Of a stretch of DNA of 64,000 bases, positions 1-7,977 are shown one piece after another. Within the stretch, counting starts at the first letter, position 1; every line of letters begins with the position of its first letter. This DNA is from Altererythrobacter epoxidivorans. GTDB lineage: Bacteria; Pseudomonadota; Alphaproteobacteria; Sphingomonadales; Sphingomonadaceae. The stretch lies in contig NZ_CP012669.1 in assembly GCF_001281485.1 (NCBI RefSeq), positions 2,201,501-2,265,500 on the forward strand. The letters are read 5' to 3'. The notes under the pieces were generated by a model. It was not told where the DNA came from and made no database searches. It was given only the letters and a program-made list of their open reading frames with translations. A program made the position numbers and the translations under genes.

Positions 1-176
1 ACGATGGCCAGAGCGCTGTCACGACCATCGAAGGCCCGGCGACTTGGTATTCGGCAGAAGGGTACCACCAGGAATATTGGGAAGGCGAAGGCCAGCGAAA
101 TCCCTATTGCCTCGCGGTAATTCCGCCCAAGCTGATGAAGCTCAGGAAAAGCTTCGCCGCGCGCGTGAAGGACTGA
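1..176 (+). CDS. msrA: Peptide methionine-(S)-S-oxide reductase MsrA, 3' end only
   Basis: Only the last 57 codons lie in the window. The frame begins at base 3 and stops with TGA at 174-176. The tail contains YHQEYWEGEGQRNPYC, typical of the C-terminal part of MsrA, followed by a basic end (LMKLRKSFAARVKD). MsrA reduces methionine-S-sulfoxide in proteins and free methionine. The catalytic GCFW motif would lie upstream, outside the window. The stereo-complementary enzyme MsrB is encoded separately at 15113-15523. Family assignment is good; the full length cannot be judged. Confidence 0.85.
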   Translation, partial: DGQSAVTTIEGPATWYSAEGYHQEYWEGEGQRNPYCLAVIPPKLMKLRKSFAARVKD

Positions 177-243
177 TCCAGGCGCGACGTTCCGCATGAC
201 GTATTGAATTGCGGTCGGGCAGTATGGCTGGCACAGTTATGCG

Positions 244-1080
244 GTGCCCGGACCGATGGACGCCCAGCCTGAAAGTTTCACCCATGGCCATGTCATGGAC
301 GGGGACGGTCGCATCCATTTTCAATGTTCGCAGGATGTCTTGGTGTGGCCGTGGCTTGCGCTGCCGCCGTGCCACCCGGTCGTGGTTCAGGTCGCGAACT
401 ACTGGATCAGCGTTGAGTGCTCGACCTTTCGCGGCACCTTCGATCCGACAAAGTGGAGCGCGCTGGTGTGGACGGAATGGCACTGCGGTGACGAGGGCGC
501 GGGCCATCCTGTACGCGGCACCATGGCCCCGCATGGCGAGGAAGAAAAACTCGGCTTCGCGATCGAACTGTTTGACGCGCAGGACCGCCCGGCTTTCGCG
601 ATGAAGGGACGCGGCGTGGTCTTCCGCACGCGCAATTTCGAAGGTTGGCGCGGTGAAACGAAATCGAAGCTGGCGCGCAAGGACGCGGCAGCCGGATTTA
701 CCTATGCGAGCCGTGAGGCGGTGGGCGCGGGACCGCGCGAATTCGCTTTCCTTGCTCCGATCGATACTGCCGCCACACCGTCTGCCCGCGGTCTCATCAC
801 CGCTGCCAACGGCCTGCCGCCCGCGCATCCTTTCATCAGCGCTTCGGGCGACCACGTGAACGCCGCGCATATAGCCGAGGCGGGGCGCCAGTTCGTCGCT
901 CTGCTGAAGGATGATCCCGGCGTCCGCATCACCGCTGGCGAGATCACCTTCAAACACTATGTGGAGATCGGCGTACCCTTTGTGGTCGATTTGGAGACGG
1001 ATTCGGATAATTCGGCGGCGATGGTGCTCTCGCAGAACGATCGCGAGTGCTCGAAGATCAGGCTCGAATACGCCGGCTGA
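244..1080 (+). CDS. Hypothetical protein with AfsA-like hotdog segment
   Basis: A 278-residue protein of no family I recognise with certainty. The last ~95 residues contain SGDHVNAAHIAEAGRQF and then TFKHYVEIGVPF. This spacing resembles the hotdog repeat of AfsA-type A-factor biosynthesis proteins (DHv..m...EA.RQ followed by an F-x-x-Y-V-E strand). No signal peptide or membrane segment is visible. The start is uncertain: GTG at 244 or ATG at 256. Neither has a good ribosome binding site, and the frame stays open back to about 208 with no better start codon. It stands alone, with rsmB converging on it 3 bp away. The hotdog relation is an inference from pattern only. Confidence 0.6.
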   Translation: MPGPMDAQPESFTHGHVMDGDGRIHFQCSQDVLVWPWLALPPCHPVVVQVANYWISVECSTFRGTFDPTKWSALVWTEWHCGDEGAGHPVRGTMAPHGEEEKLGFAIELFDAQDRPAFAMKGRGVVFRTRNFEGWRGETKSKLARKDAAAGFTYASREAVGAGPREFAFLAPIDTAATPSARGLITAANGLPPAHPFISASGDHVNAAHIAEAGRQFVALLKDDPGVRITAGEITFKHYVEIGVPFVVDLETDSDNSAAMVLSQNDRECSKIRLEYAG

Positions 1081-1083
1081 CAG

Positions 1084-2331
1084 TCAGCGCTTTCGCCAGC
1101 GCGCGACGAAAAACCCGTCGAGCCCGCCGTCCTGTTCCAGCATTCCCGGATCGGTCCTGACCCAGCCTTCAGCGGTCGGTTCGATCCCCTGCGGCAGTTC
1201 GGCGGAGGTCACGGGCAGCCTTTCGAGGTCGAATTGCTGTTCGATCCACATTGCCTGTTCTTCGCCCTCTTCGCTCTCCAATGAACAGACGGCATAGACC
1301 AGCACATTGCCGCTGCGCATCCAGCCGATCGCACGTTCGGCGAGGGCCCGCTGGATTTCGACCATCTCCTCGATCTGGCGTGGCCCGACCCGGTGCAGGA
1401 CATCGGGGTGGCGCCGGCAGGTGCCGGTCGCGGAGCACGGCGCATCGATCAGGATGGCGTCGAACGCCTTGCCCGGCGTGTAGGACAAGGCATCGGCGCA
1501 GACGATCTCGGCTGCAAGGCCGGTGCGGGAGAGATTTTCGCGCAACATGTCGAGCCGCCGCTCGCTGATATCGAGCGCGGTGACCTGCCACCCGCGGCTC
1601 GCGAGCTGCATCGTCTTGCCGCCGGGCGCTGCACAAAGGTCTAGCGCGCGTTTCCCGGAACCATCGCCCAGCAGGCTCGCAGGTATCTGCGCGGCAAGAT
1701 CCTGCACCCACCATGCGCCCTCGTCGAAACTCGGCAAGCGGTCGATCGGCGTTCCGCGCGGAAGCCGGATATTGCCCGGGCCCAGTGTCTCACCGCCCAT
1801 TGCTACGGCGCGCGCGGACGTTTCGGATATGTCCCTGAGGCACAGGTCGAGCGGCGGCGGATCGCCGAGCCCCTTTGCAATCTCGCTTGCCCGCTCTCCC
1901 CAACGCATCTGCACCGCGTCGGGCAGGGTCGGCACTTCAGGTAGCGTAACCTCGCGCTTGGTCAGGGTGGAGAATACGCCATGCGCCAGTCGGCGCGGAC
2001 CGCCTGCCAGCAGAGGAAGGCCGGTCGCGATCACGGCATGCGGCGGCGTATCGAGCCTGAGCCATCCTGCCAGCATCAGGCGCAGCACCGCTCGCGGCTT
2101 TGCGTCGTCGGGGAGGCGCTTCTTCGTCGCACTGTCGATCAGCGAATCGAGGTCCGCCAGCCAGCGCAGCGTTTCGCCGGCAAGCGCTCGGGCAAGCGCC
2201 TTGTCCGCCGGTCCCCTGATCGGTTTCAATGCTGCGCGTTCGGCCTGTTCGAGCGTTTCGCCGCGACGCAGAACCGCGTCGATCAGCTTTAGCGCGCCCT
2301 GCCGCGCTGGAAGTCCTGGTGTCTTGTTCAT
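1084..2331 (-). CDS. rsmB: 16S rRNA m5C methyltransferase, RsmB/NOP2 family
   Basis: A 415-residue protein. The first ~140 residues look like a NusB-type RNA-binding domain, followed by a SAM-dependent Rossmann methyltransferase domain. Visible motifs are DLCAAPGGKTMQLA (SAM binding, about residue 230), DAPCSATGTCRRHPD (motif IV with its Pro-Cys) and VYAVCSLESEEGEEQ (motif VI with the second Cys). The pair of cysteines is the signature of the m5C RNA methyltransferases, in which one attacks C6 and the other aids release. RsmB methylates C967 of 16S rRNA in E. coli. The length fits the family. It is convergent with the gene before it and diverges from the DUF1674 gene at 2388. Confidence 0.9.
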   Translation of the reverse strand: MNKTPGLPARQGALKLIDAVLRRGETLEQAERAALKPIRGPADKALARALAGETLRWLADLDSLIDSATKKRLPDDAKPRAVLRLMLAGWLRLDTPPHAVIATGLPLLAGGPRRLAHGVFSTLTKREVTLPEVPTLPDAVQMRWGERASEIAKGLGDPPPLDLCLRDISETSARAVAMGGETLGPGNIRLPRGTPIDRLPSFDEGAWWVQDLAAQIPASLLGDGSGKRALDLCAAPGGKTMQLASRGWQVTALDISERRLDMLRENLSRTGLAAEIVCADALSYTPGKAFDAILIDAPCSATGTCRRHPDVLHRVGPRQIEEMVEIQRALAERAIGWMRSGNVLVYAVCSLESEEGEEQAMWIEQQFDLERLPVTSAELPQGIEPTAEGWVRTDPGMLEQDGGLDGFFVARWRKR

Positions 2332-2387
2332 TCGCCGCTGCCCTAGAGCGCATTGAAACTCTGCGCCAGCCTGCGCATTATGGGGAC

Positions 2388-2546
2388 ATGACCAAGCGCA
2401 AATCCAAACAGGCCGCCGATTTCAAGAAGCCGGCACACTGGACCAACGATCCGCCGCCTGCGCCCAAGGAAGGCAAAGTCGACGAAGAGCTTTCTCCCAC
2501 CCGCTTCGGCGACTGGGAGAAAAACGGGATCGCGATCGATTTCTAG
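2388..2546 (+). CDS. DUF1674 / SdhAF4-like succinate dehydrogenase assembly factor
   Basis: A 52-residue protein from ATG 2388, preceded by GGGGA at 2382. The C-terminal motif RFGDWEKNGIAIDF is the hallmark of DUF1674, the family of mitochondrial SDHAF4. SDHAF4 binds the flavinylated SdhA subunit before complex II assembly. The protein is as short as expected, with a charged, Pro- and Lys-rich N-terminus. Its last 4 bases overlap the 3' end of the convergent P450 gene. No sdh genes are in the window, so its role rests on the family motif alone. Confidence 0.85.
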   Translation: MTKRKSKQAADFKKPAHWTNDPPPAPKEGKVDEELSPTRFGDWEKNGIAIDF

Positions 2547-3943
2547 AGCCGTCTGAACGCGACTTTCAGGCCGTCCTTCGGCTTGGGGATCGGCCATGGC
2601 TGCCATTTCGGATCGTAGCCCTCGGCAATTTCGATCGAATACTGCGGCAATAGCTGCGCCATCAGGATCTTCACCTGCATATAGGCGAAGTGGAGGCCGA
2701 GGCACATGTGCGCGCCGCCGCCAAACGGCACCCAGGCATATTTGTGCCGCGCCTTCACCTGTTCCGGGGTGAAGCGCATCGGATCGAACTTCTCCGGCTC
2801 GGGCCAATATTCCTCCATGTGATGGACCATGTGGATGTTGATACCGACGCTGGTCCCTGCAGGGATGCGGTAACCGCCATATTCGAAGCTCTTGAGCGCG
2901 CGCCGCGGCATGGATGGTACCGGCGGAATCATGCGCAGCGCTTCCTTGAACGCCATTTCGGTCAATTCGAGTTTGCCCAGGTCGTCGTAACTGAGCGGTC
3001 GCGGCTTGCCCGATGCATCGACACCGCCGGTCACGGAAATCACTTCCTGGCGCAGCTTGTTCTGCCAGTCCGGATTCTTTGCCAGCAGGTAGATCAGAGA
3101 GGTTGCGGACGAAGTAATCGTATCGTGCGCCGCCATCATCAGGAAGATCATGTGGTCGACGACCTCGTCGACCGGCAGCAACGAACCGTCTTCATGCGTC
3201 GCCGTCGCAAACTGGCTGAACATGTCCTGCCCGCCGCCTTCGGCCCGGCGCCGGTGGGTTTCACGGGTAAAGTAATCGACCAGGTATTTGCGACCGTCGA
3301 CGCCTTTCTTCATCTGGGTGAAGGGCAAGGGCGCGCGGATCGGAGCTACCGATGCCTGAACCATGTCGACGAAGGCGGTATTGATCTTGTCGGCTTCCGG
3401 CCCCCACGGGATACCGATGAAGCTGTCCGCGGCGAGATCGAGCGTCAGCTGCTTGATCGCCGGATAGAACCGCATCTCGCGGTCCGCCCATTTTGCAATC
3501 TCTCGCGCGATCCCGGCATTAAGCGACCCCGAATAATGGCGCATGGGTCCGGGCTTGAACGCGATGGACAGGGCCCGCCGGTCCGCACGATGATGATCGA
3601 AATCTATCAGCATCAGGCCACGCGGGAACAGCTTGTCGAGGATCGGCCCCCAGCCCTGCTCGCTGGAAAATATCTTGTCGCGATCGAACAGGAGAAGCTC
3701 GTTCGCCTCTGCCCCGATCAGAGCTACCTGCCAGCCACCAAAAGCACGGCCCTTGTACACCTTGCCGTATTTGGCGACCATTTCCTGCGCGAAGCCATGC
3801 GGGTCGGCCAGCATGCGGAACGTATTGCCGACGATGGGCAATCCGGCTTCGCCCGGAATATGATCGAGCGCATCTGCGGGAAGTCGCTGCGACCAGTGGG
3901 TGGGGCGGAATTCGGCGTTCTCGTGGGCGGCGAGGGTTGCCAT
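2543..3943 (-). CDS. Cytochrome P450
   Basis: A 466-residue soluble P450. It has an I-helix oxygen-activation region (AAHDTITSS, about 275), the K-helix ExxR motif in KEALRMIPP (about 320) and the heme-binding loop FGGGAHMCLG (about 410), where the Cys is the axial thiolate. There is no N-terminal anchor, so it is probably cytosolic and needs a separate ferredoxin/reductase; none lies nearby. ATG 3943 is chosen because GGAG lies about 10 bases upstream. A GTG nine bases earlier is too close to that site. The substrate cannot be told. A palindrome just upstream (3979-3996) suggests TetR-type repression. Confidence 0.92.
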   Translation of the reverse strand: MATLAAHENAEFRPTHWSQRLPADALDHIPGEAGLPIVGNTFRMLADPHGFAQEMVAKYGKVYKGRAFGGWQVALIGAEANELLLFDRDKIFSSEQGWGPILDKLFPRGLMLIDFDHHRADRRALSIAFKPGPMRHYSGSLNAGIAREIAKWADREMRFYPAIKQLTLDLAADSFIGIPWGPEADKINTAFVDMVQASVAPIRAPLPFTQMKKGVDGRKYLVDYFTRETHRRRAEGGGQDMFSQFATATHEDGSLLPVDEVVDHMIFLMMAAHDTITSSATSLIYLLAKNPDWQNKLRQEVISVTGGVDASGKPRPLSYDDLGKLELTEMAFKEALRMIPPVPSMPRRALKSFEYGGYRIPAGTSVGINIHMVHHMEEYWPEPEKFDPMRFTPEQVKARHKYAWVPFGGGAHMCLGLHFAYMQVKILMAQLLPQYSIEIAEGYDPKWQPWPIPKPKDGLKVAFRRL

Positions 3944-3978
3944 GCGAGTCACTCTCCAATGTCTCGTTGCGATCAGCT

Positions 3979-3996
3979 ACTTACCTTAGTGTAAGT
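3979..3996. promoter_or_regulatory. Putative TetR-type operator upstream of the P450 gene
   Basis: ACTTAC and GTAAGT form a perfect 6-bp inverted repeat with 6 bases between them. Read on the minus strand it is ACTTACACTAAGGTAAGT, close to the CTTACACT...GTAAG operators bound by several TetR regulators. It lies about 36-53 bp upstream of the P450 start, where it could overlap a promoter. No TetR gene is adjacent. Inference from symmetry and position only. Confidence 0.45.
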
Positions 3997-4023
3997 TGCT
4001 GTCGCGGCAAAATCCATAGCTTC

Positions 4024-4617
4024 CTATTCGCCTGAATTGCCGTCGCTTTCCTGTTGGCGGCCGAGCAGCCGTGCCCAATCGATCCGGGGCAATATGGCGA
4101 GCCCTGCCAGAAGCGCGACCTGCACCACGATGGCGAGCGGGCTGGTCAGCACTTCGCGAAAGGCGTCTCCCATCGAATAGCTTTCGATGAGGTGCGCCGA
4201 GCCTGCATAGATCGAATAGGATACCAGCCGACCTGCGAAGAATGCGAGCGTGAAAGGCAGAAGTCGCACGCCTGCCATTCCGGCTGCGGCAAACAATTGG
4301 GCCGAGGGCAGCGGCGAAAGCGCGAACAACCCCAGCCCGAGCAGCCAGTTGCGCCGCTTCTCCTCGAAAGCCTCCTTTGCAGCGGCAAGATTACCGCGCA
4401 GTCGCTCCGAAATGCGGCTGCCCCAGAAGCGGAAAACCGTCGCCAGCGCGAACCGGCCCGAGGCGGCAGCGGCAGCGCCACATACCACCAGGACCGGATA
4501 GGGAATCTGGGTATTGAGACCAGCAACGACGATAATCGACCATGTCGGCGGCCCGAAAGCGGGGAGGAGATTGATCGCGAACACCACGAGCACGAACAGG
4601 ATCAGTTCGCTCGCCAT
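4024..4617 (-). CDS. Small integral membrane protein, VTT/DedA-like
   Basis: A 197-residue membrane protein with about five hydrophobic segments: residues ~3-25, ~35-60, ~95-120, ~125-145 and ~160-180. A cytoplasmic-looking loop, GSRISERLRGNL, sits between the second and third. The Pro- and Gly-rich LSPLPSAQLFAAAGMAG resembles the central re-entrant motif of VTT (SNARE-associated/DedA) proteins, which are linked to lipid transport. ATG 4617 is preferred; a TTG two codons earlier is possible. It lies 36 bp downstream of hemH and may be cotranscribed with it. The family call is tentative. Confidence 0.65.
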   Translation of the reverse strand: MASELILFVLVVFAINLLPAFGPPTWSIIVVAGLNTQIPYPVLVVCGAAAAASGRFALATVFRFWGSRISERLRGNLAAAKEAFEEKRRNWLLGLGLFALSPLPSAQLFAAAGMAGVRLLPFTLAFFAGRLVSYSIYAGSAHLIESYSMGDAFREVLTSPLAIVVQVALLAGLAILPRIDWARLLGRQQESDGNSGE

Positions 4618-4653
4618 CAGCAAGGCCGGCCCTTGGCGCCGCCCCGCACAGCG

Positions 4654-5676
4654 TCAGATCCAGCCGGACAATTCGCGGCGCATGATCGTCTCGAGCATGG
4701 CCATGCCGGGCGCCGAGGTGTTGAGGCACGACAGCACGGCATAGTCCTGCCCGCCTGCTTCAGTGAATTGTTCGCGTCCCGCGATGGCGAGTTCCTCGAG
4801 CGTTTCGACGCAATCGGCGGCAAAACCGGGTGCTGCGACCGCCAGCCGCCGGGTGCCCTTATGCGCTTCGGCCTCGAGCGTCGCATCGGTCGCAGGCTCC
4901 AGCCATTTCGCCTTGCCGAACCTCGACTGGAAGGTCGTCTCGATCCGCATTCCCGGCCGCGCGATGCGTTCGCCCAGCAGGCGCGCGGTCTTCATGCAGT
5001 GGCAGTGATAGGGATCGCCGAGGTCGAGCGTTCGCTGCGGCATGCCGTGGAAGCTCAACAACAGGACTTCGGGTTCGAACGCGAGGCTGTCGAGCTGCGC
5101 GCCGAGATCGGTCGCCAGCGCGTCGATATATGCAGGATCGTCGTGATAGGGCGGCACGAACCGCAGGGCAGGCTGCCAGCGCATCTCGGCAAGGATGCGG
5201 GCCACCTCGTCGAAAACCGTGGCCGTCGTCGCGGCGCAATATTGCGGGTAAAGCGGCGCAATCGCGATGCGGTCGCAGCCGGCCTCCTGCAACATGGCGA
5301 TACGTTCGCGGAGCGAGGGTCGGCCATAGCGCATGGCGTGGCTGACGATGACGTCGTCGCCCAGCCGCATTTGCAGGTCGACCGCCTGCGCTTCCGTTAT
5401 CGCGGCGAGCGGCGAACCCTGATCGGTCCAGACCTTGGCATAGGCGGCGGCGCTCTTTTTCGGGCGCACGTTCAAAATGATGCCGCGCAGGATCGGCTGC
5501 CAGGCAATGGCCGGGATTTCGATGACCCTGCGGTCGGACAGGAATTCGGCGAGGTAGCGCTTGACTGCTGGTGCGGTCGCTTCGTCGGGCGTGCCGAGAT
5601 TGACGACCAGCAGTCCGACCTTGCCGCTCCGGACCGCAGGATGTCCTGCCGGGAGATTCTGCTGCTGCCAGGTCAT
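4654..5676 (-). CDS. hemH: Ferrochelatase
   Basis: A 340-residue enzyme that inserts Fe2+ into protoporphyrin IX, the last step of heme synthesis. Recognisable blocks are VGLLVVNLGTPD near the N-terminus, SHAMRYGRPS, LLSFHGMPQR (the metal-binding His region), TTFQSRFGKAKWLEP and a conserved acidic segment near DCVETLEEL. The length fits bacterial ferrochelatases. Upstream on the same strand are the Mo-hydroxylase gene (21 bp away) and mrp, so these three may form one metal-cofactor-related transcription unit. Confidence 0.95.
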   Translation of the reverse strand: MTWQQQNLPAGHPAVRSGKVGLLVVNLGTPDEATAPAVKRYLAEFLSDRRVIEIPAIAWQPILRGIILNVRPKKSAAAYAKVWTDQGSPLAAITEAQAVDLQMRLGDDVIVSHAMRYGRPSLRERIAMLQEAGCDRIAIAPLYPQYCAATTATVFDEVARILAEMRWQPALRFVPPYHDDPAYIDALATDLGAQLDSLAFEPEVLLLSFHGMPQRTLDLGDPYHCHCMKTARLLGERIARPGMRIETTFQSRFGKAKWLEPATDATLEAEAHKGTRRLAVAAPGFAADCVETLEELAIAGREQFTEAGGQDYAVLSCLNTSAPGMAMLETIMRRELSGWI

Positions 5677-5697
5677 GCCTTCGTGTCCATCATTCGC

Positions 5698-7977
5698 CTA
5701 CAAACCGTCGTTGGAGATGAGGGGCAGGCGGCGCAATCTCAAGCCAGTCGATGAAAACAGCGCATTGGCAATGGCCGGGGCCGCGACCACAGCGCCGAGT
5801 TCGCCCGGATCGAACGGCTCTGCAGAGCTGTCGATGAATTCCACTTCGATTTCCGGGCAATCGTCGATCTTCGGAAGGTTGAGCGCCGACATCTGCTGCG
5901 CCACCGGCAGGCCGCCGCGATAACGGGTCGAAGCGCCCATCGCCATGGCGAGGCCGAAGACCAGCCCGCCCTCGATCTGCTGCCGGGCAAGGTCGAGATT
6001 GACGATCCGGCCGATATCGACCGCCGCAGTCAACTTGGTCACGCGAACGCCGCCTTCGCCTGCGCGGGCAGATGCGATGCACGCGATCCGCCCGCCGGTC
6101 GCCACGTCGCCGATCCGGTGGCAGGCGATGCCCTGCCCGCTCTGGTCAACGCCGCCGCCCCATTCGGCCAGACGCGCAGCGCGCTGCAGGCACTGGGCCA
6201 GCCGGACATCTGCGCCGAGCATTCCGATACGGAAGGAAAGCGGCTCGCGCGCGTGCTTGTGCGCGATCTCGTCGATGAAACTTTCGATCGCAAAGGCGGT
6301 GTAAGCGTGGGAATTGCCGCGCATGCGCGAGCAAGGCAGGCCGATTTCGACAGGCACGTGATCGACCTGCACATGGCCGATGTCATAGGCGGGCATGGCG
6401 CCTTCGCAGGACATGGGATCGGGAATATTCTCGCTGTCGCGGATCGCCGCCCACGTGGTCGTGTTGTCGAACAGGCGGTGGCCGAATTCGACATTGGCAG
6501 GCGGCGTTGCGATGCGCGTCTTCATGGCATCGATATTGCCTTGCCCGTCCTGCGAAAGCCGGGCGGTGAGCAGGAGGTGCGCCGGCTGGCGCGGACGCGT
6601 CATCAGCAATTCCTGCCAGCGCGACCAGATGAGTTGGACGGGGCGGTCGAGATCCTGCGCGATCAGTGCCGCTTCGATAGCGTGATCATGTTCAAGACGG
6701 CGGTCGAAGCTGCCGCCTGCCGACATGGGATAGAGCACGACATCGCGGATATCGAAGCCGACAGCCTTTGCCACGGCCTTGCGCGTCAGTTCGGGCGCCT
6801 GGCTCGCCACCCAAAGCTCCAGCCTGCCGTCGATGATCCGCGCGGTGGCGCTGGCGGTTTCGAGCGGCGCATGAACCCCGGCCTCGATTTCGTAGATACG
6901 GGCGATCCCCGCCTTGCCGCCGCTCGAATAACCATCACCCCGCATGGCGATATTGTACGCCTCGCCTTCGCGCAGGCCCCGGTCGAGCCGTTCGGTGATG
7001 TCGTCGCTGTCGACCAGGCTTTCGACCGTGAAACGCGGCTGCATGGTCTCAAGCGCGCGTTCGGCAGCCCACCAGCTTCTCGCCGCGACGGCCAGCCAGC
7101 GCTTGCCCTTCACTGCCCCCACGATGCCGCGAATGCCGCGGGCGTTGAAGGGGTTGAAGTCGGTCAGCACCGCCTTGTCGATCGGACCGTGGCGGATCCC
7201 GGCGTAGACCATGTCAGGAAGGCGGACGTCGCCTGCAAACTGGTAAGTACCGTCGACCTTCGACGGCAGGTCGAGGCGGGGATAGGCGGTCGGCGCATCG
7301 ACCTCTCCCGGCAGCGATTTTTCGGCTGGCGGCTCGGGCAGCAATGGCGGCGGATCGGGCGGTTCGAAACCGCTCGCTTCTTCGGCAAGCTCGGCAAAAC
7401 TCAGGCGCTTCTCGCCATGGAAGATAAAGCCCGAAATCGCCTGGCATTCTTCCCAGCTGACGCCCCAACGGTCGGCGGCGGCCATCGCGAGCATGGCGCG
7501 GGCAGCGGCAGCCGCTTCCCGGCAGGGCATTTCATAAGCAGCAAGCGTCGTGCCGTCAGCCGTCCCTGTAAACCGGCTGCCGCGGGCAAACCGCTCTGCC
7601 ACCAGGTCGTCCGGCTCGTCCGCCAGCCCGTCCCAGAACGGCATCCACATGGCAGACCATTTCGCGGCGAGCGGGATATTGGCATAGGTTCCGCTCGGCG
7701 GCGCGGGCTCGACGGCGACCTGGCGCCAATCGGCCCCCAACTCCATCGCCACGATCTGCGGCAGGAGCGTGGTGACACCCTGCCCCATCTCAAGCTGCGG
7801 AACTGCCACTGTGATCACGCCGTCGCTGCCGATCTTGATCCAAGCGTCGAAGGCATATTCGTTGCGCCCGACTTCCAGCGGCGTCGGGTAACTGCGCGGC
7901 ATCAGGGTCCACGCGACGATCGCCCCGCCACCCAGCGCGGCTCCGACGAGCAGGCGGCGGCGGGTGATCCCTGTCAT
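5698..7977 (-). CDS. Molybdopterin-dependent hydroxylase large subunit (IorB-like), Tat-exported
   Basis: A 759-residue protein of the xanthine oxidase superfamily, closest in layout to the beta subunit of isoquinoline 1-oxidoreductase and membrane-linked aldehyde dehydrogenases. It begins MTGITRRRLLVGAAL, a twin-arginine signal with a hydrophobic stretch, so the folded enzyme is probably exported. Molybdopterin-binding blocks include VPQLEMGQGV near residue 55 and a C-terminal DPGELGAVVAAPAIANA segment carrying the expected catalytic Glu. ATG 7977 shares one base with the mrp stop codon (TGATG), which indicates translational coupling. The usual [2Fe-2S] small subunit is not in the window. 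Confidence 0.85.
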   Translation of the reverse strand: MTGITRRRLLVGAALGGGAIVAWTLMPRSYPTPLEVGRNEYAFDAWIKIGSDGVITVAVPQLEMGQGVTTLLPQIVAMELGADWRQVAVEPAPPSGTYANIPLAAKWSAMWMPFWDGLADEPDDLVAERFARGSRFTGTADGTTLAAYEMPCREAAAAARAMLAMAAADRWGVSWEECQAISGFIFHGEKRLSFAELAEEASGFEPPDPPPLLPEPPAEKSLPGEVDAPTAYPRLDLPSKVDGTYQFAGDVRLPDMVYAGIRHGPIDKAVLTDFNPFNARGIRGIVGAVKGKRWLAVAARSWWAAERALETMQPRFTVESLVDSDDITERLDRGLREGEAYNIAMRGDGYSSGGKAGIARIYEIEAGVHAPLETASATARIIDGRLELWVASQAPELTRKAVAKAVGFDIRDVVLYPMSAGGSFDRRLEHDHAIEAALIAQDLDRPVQLIWSRWQELLMTRPRQPAHLLLTARLSQDGQGNIDAMKTRIATPPANVEFGHRLFDNTTTWAAIRDSENIPDPMSCEGAMPAYDIGHVQVDHVPVEIGLPCSRMRGNSHAYTAFAIESFIDEIAHKHAREPLSFRIGMLGADVRLAQCLQRAARLAEWGGGVDQSGQGIACHRIGDVATGGRIACIASARAGEGGVRVTKLTAAVDIGRIVNLDLARQQIEGGLVFGLAMAMGASTRYRGGLPVAQQMSALNLPKIDDCPEIEVEFIDSSAEPFDPGELGAVVAAPAIANALFSSTGLRLRRLPLISNDGL

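Noticed and set aside
2690..3994. Long plus-strand ORF antisense to the P450 gene
   Set aside because: A shadow of the P450 gene, which has all family motifs. High GC makes long antisense frames common here.
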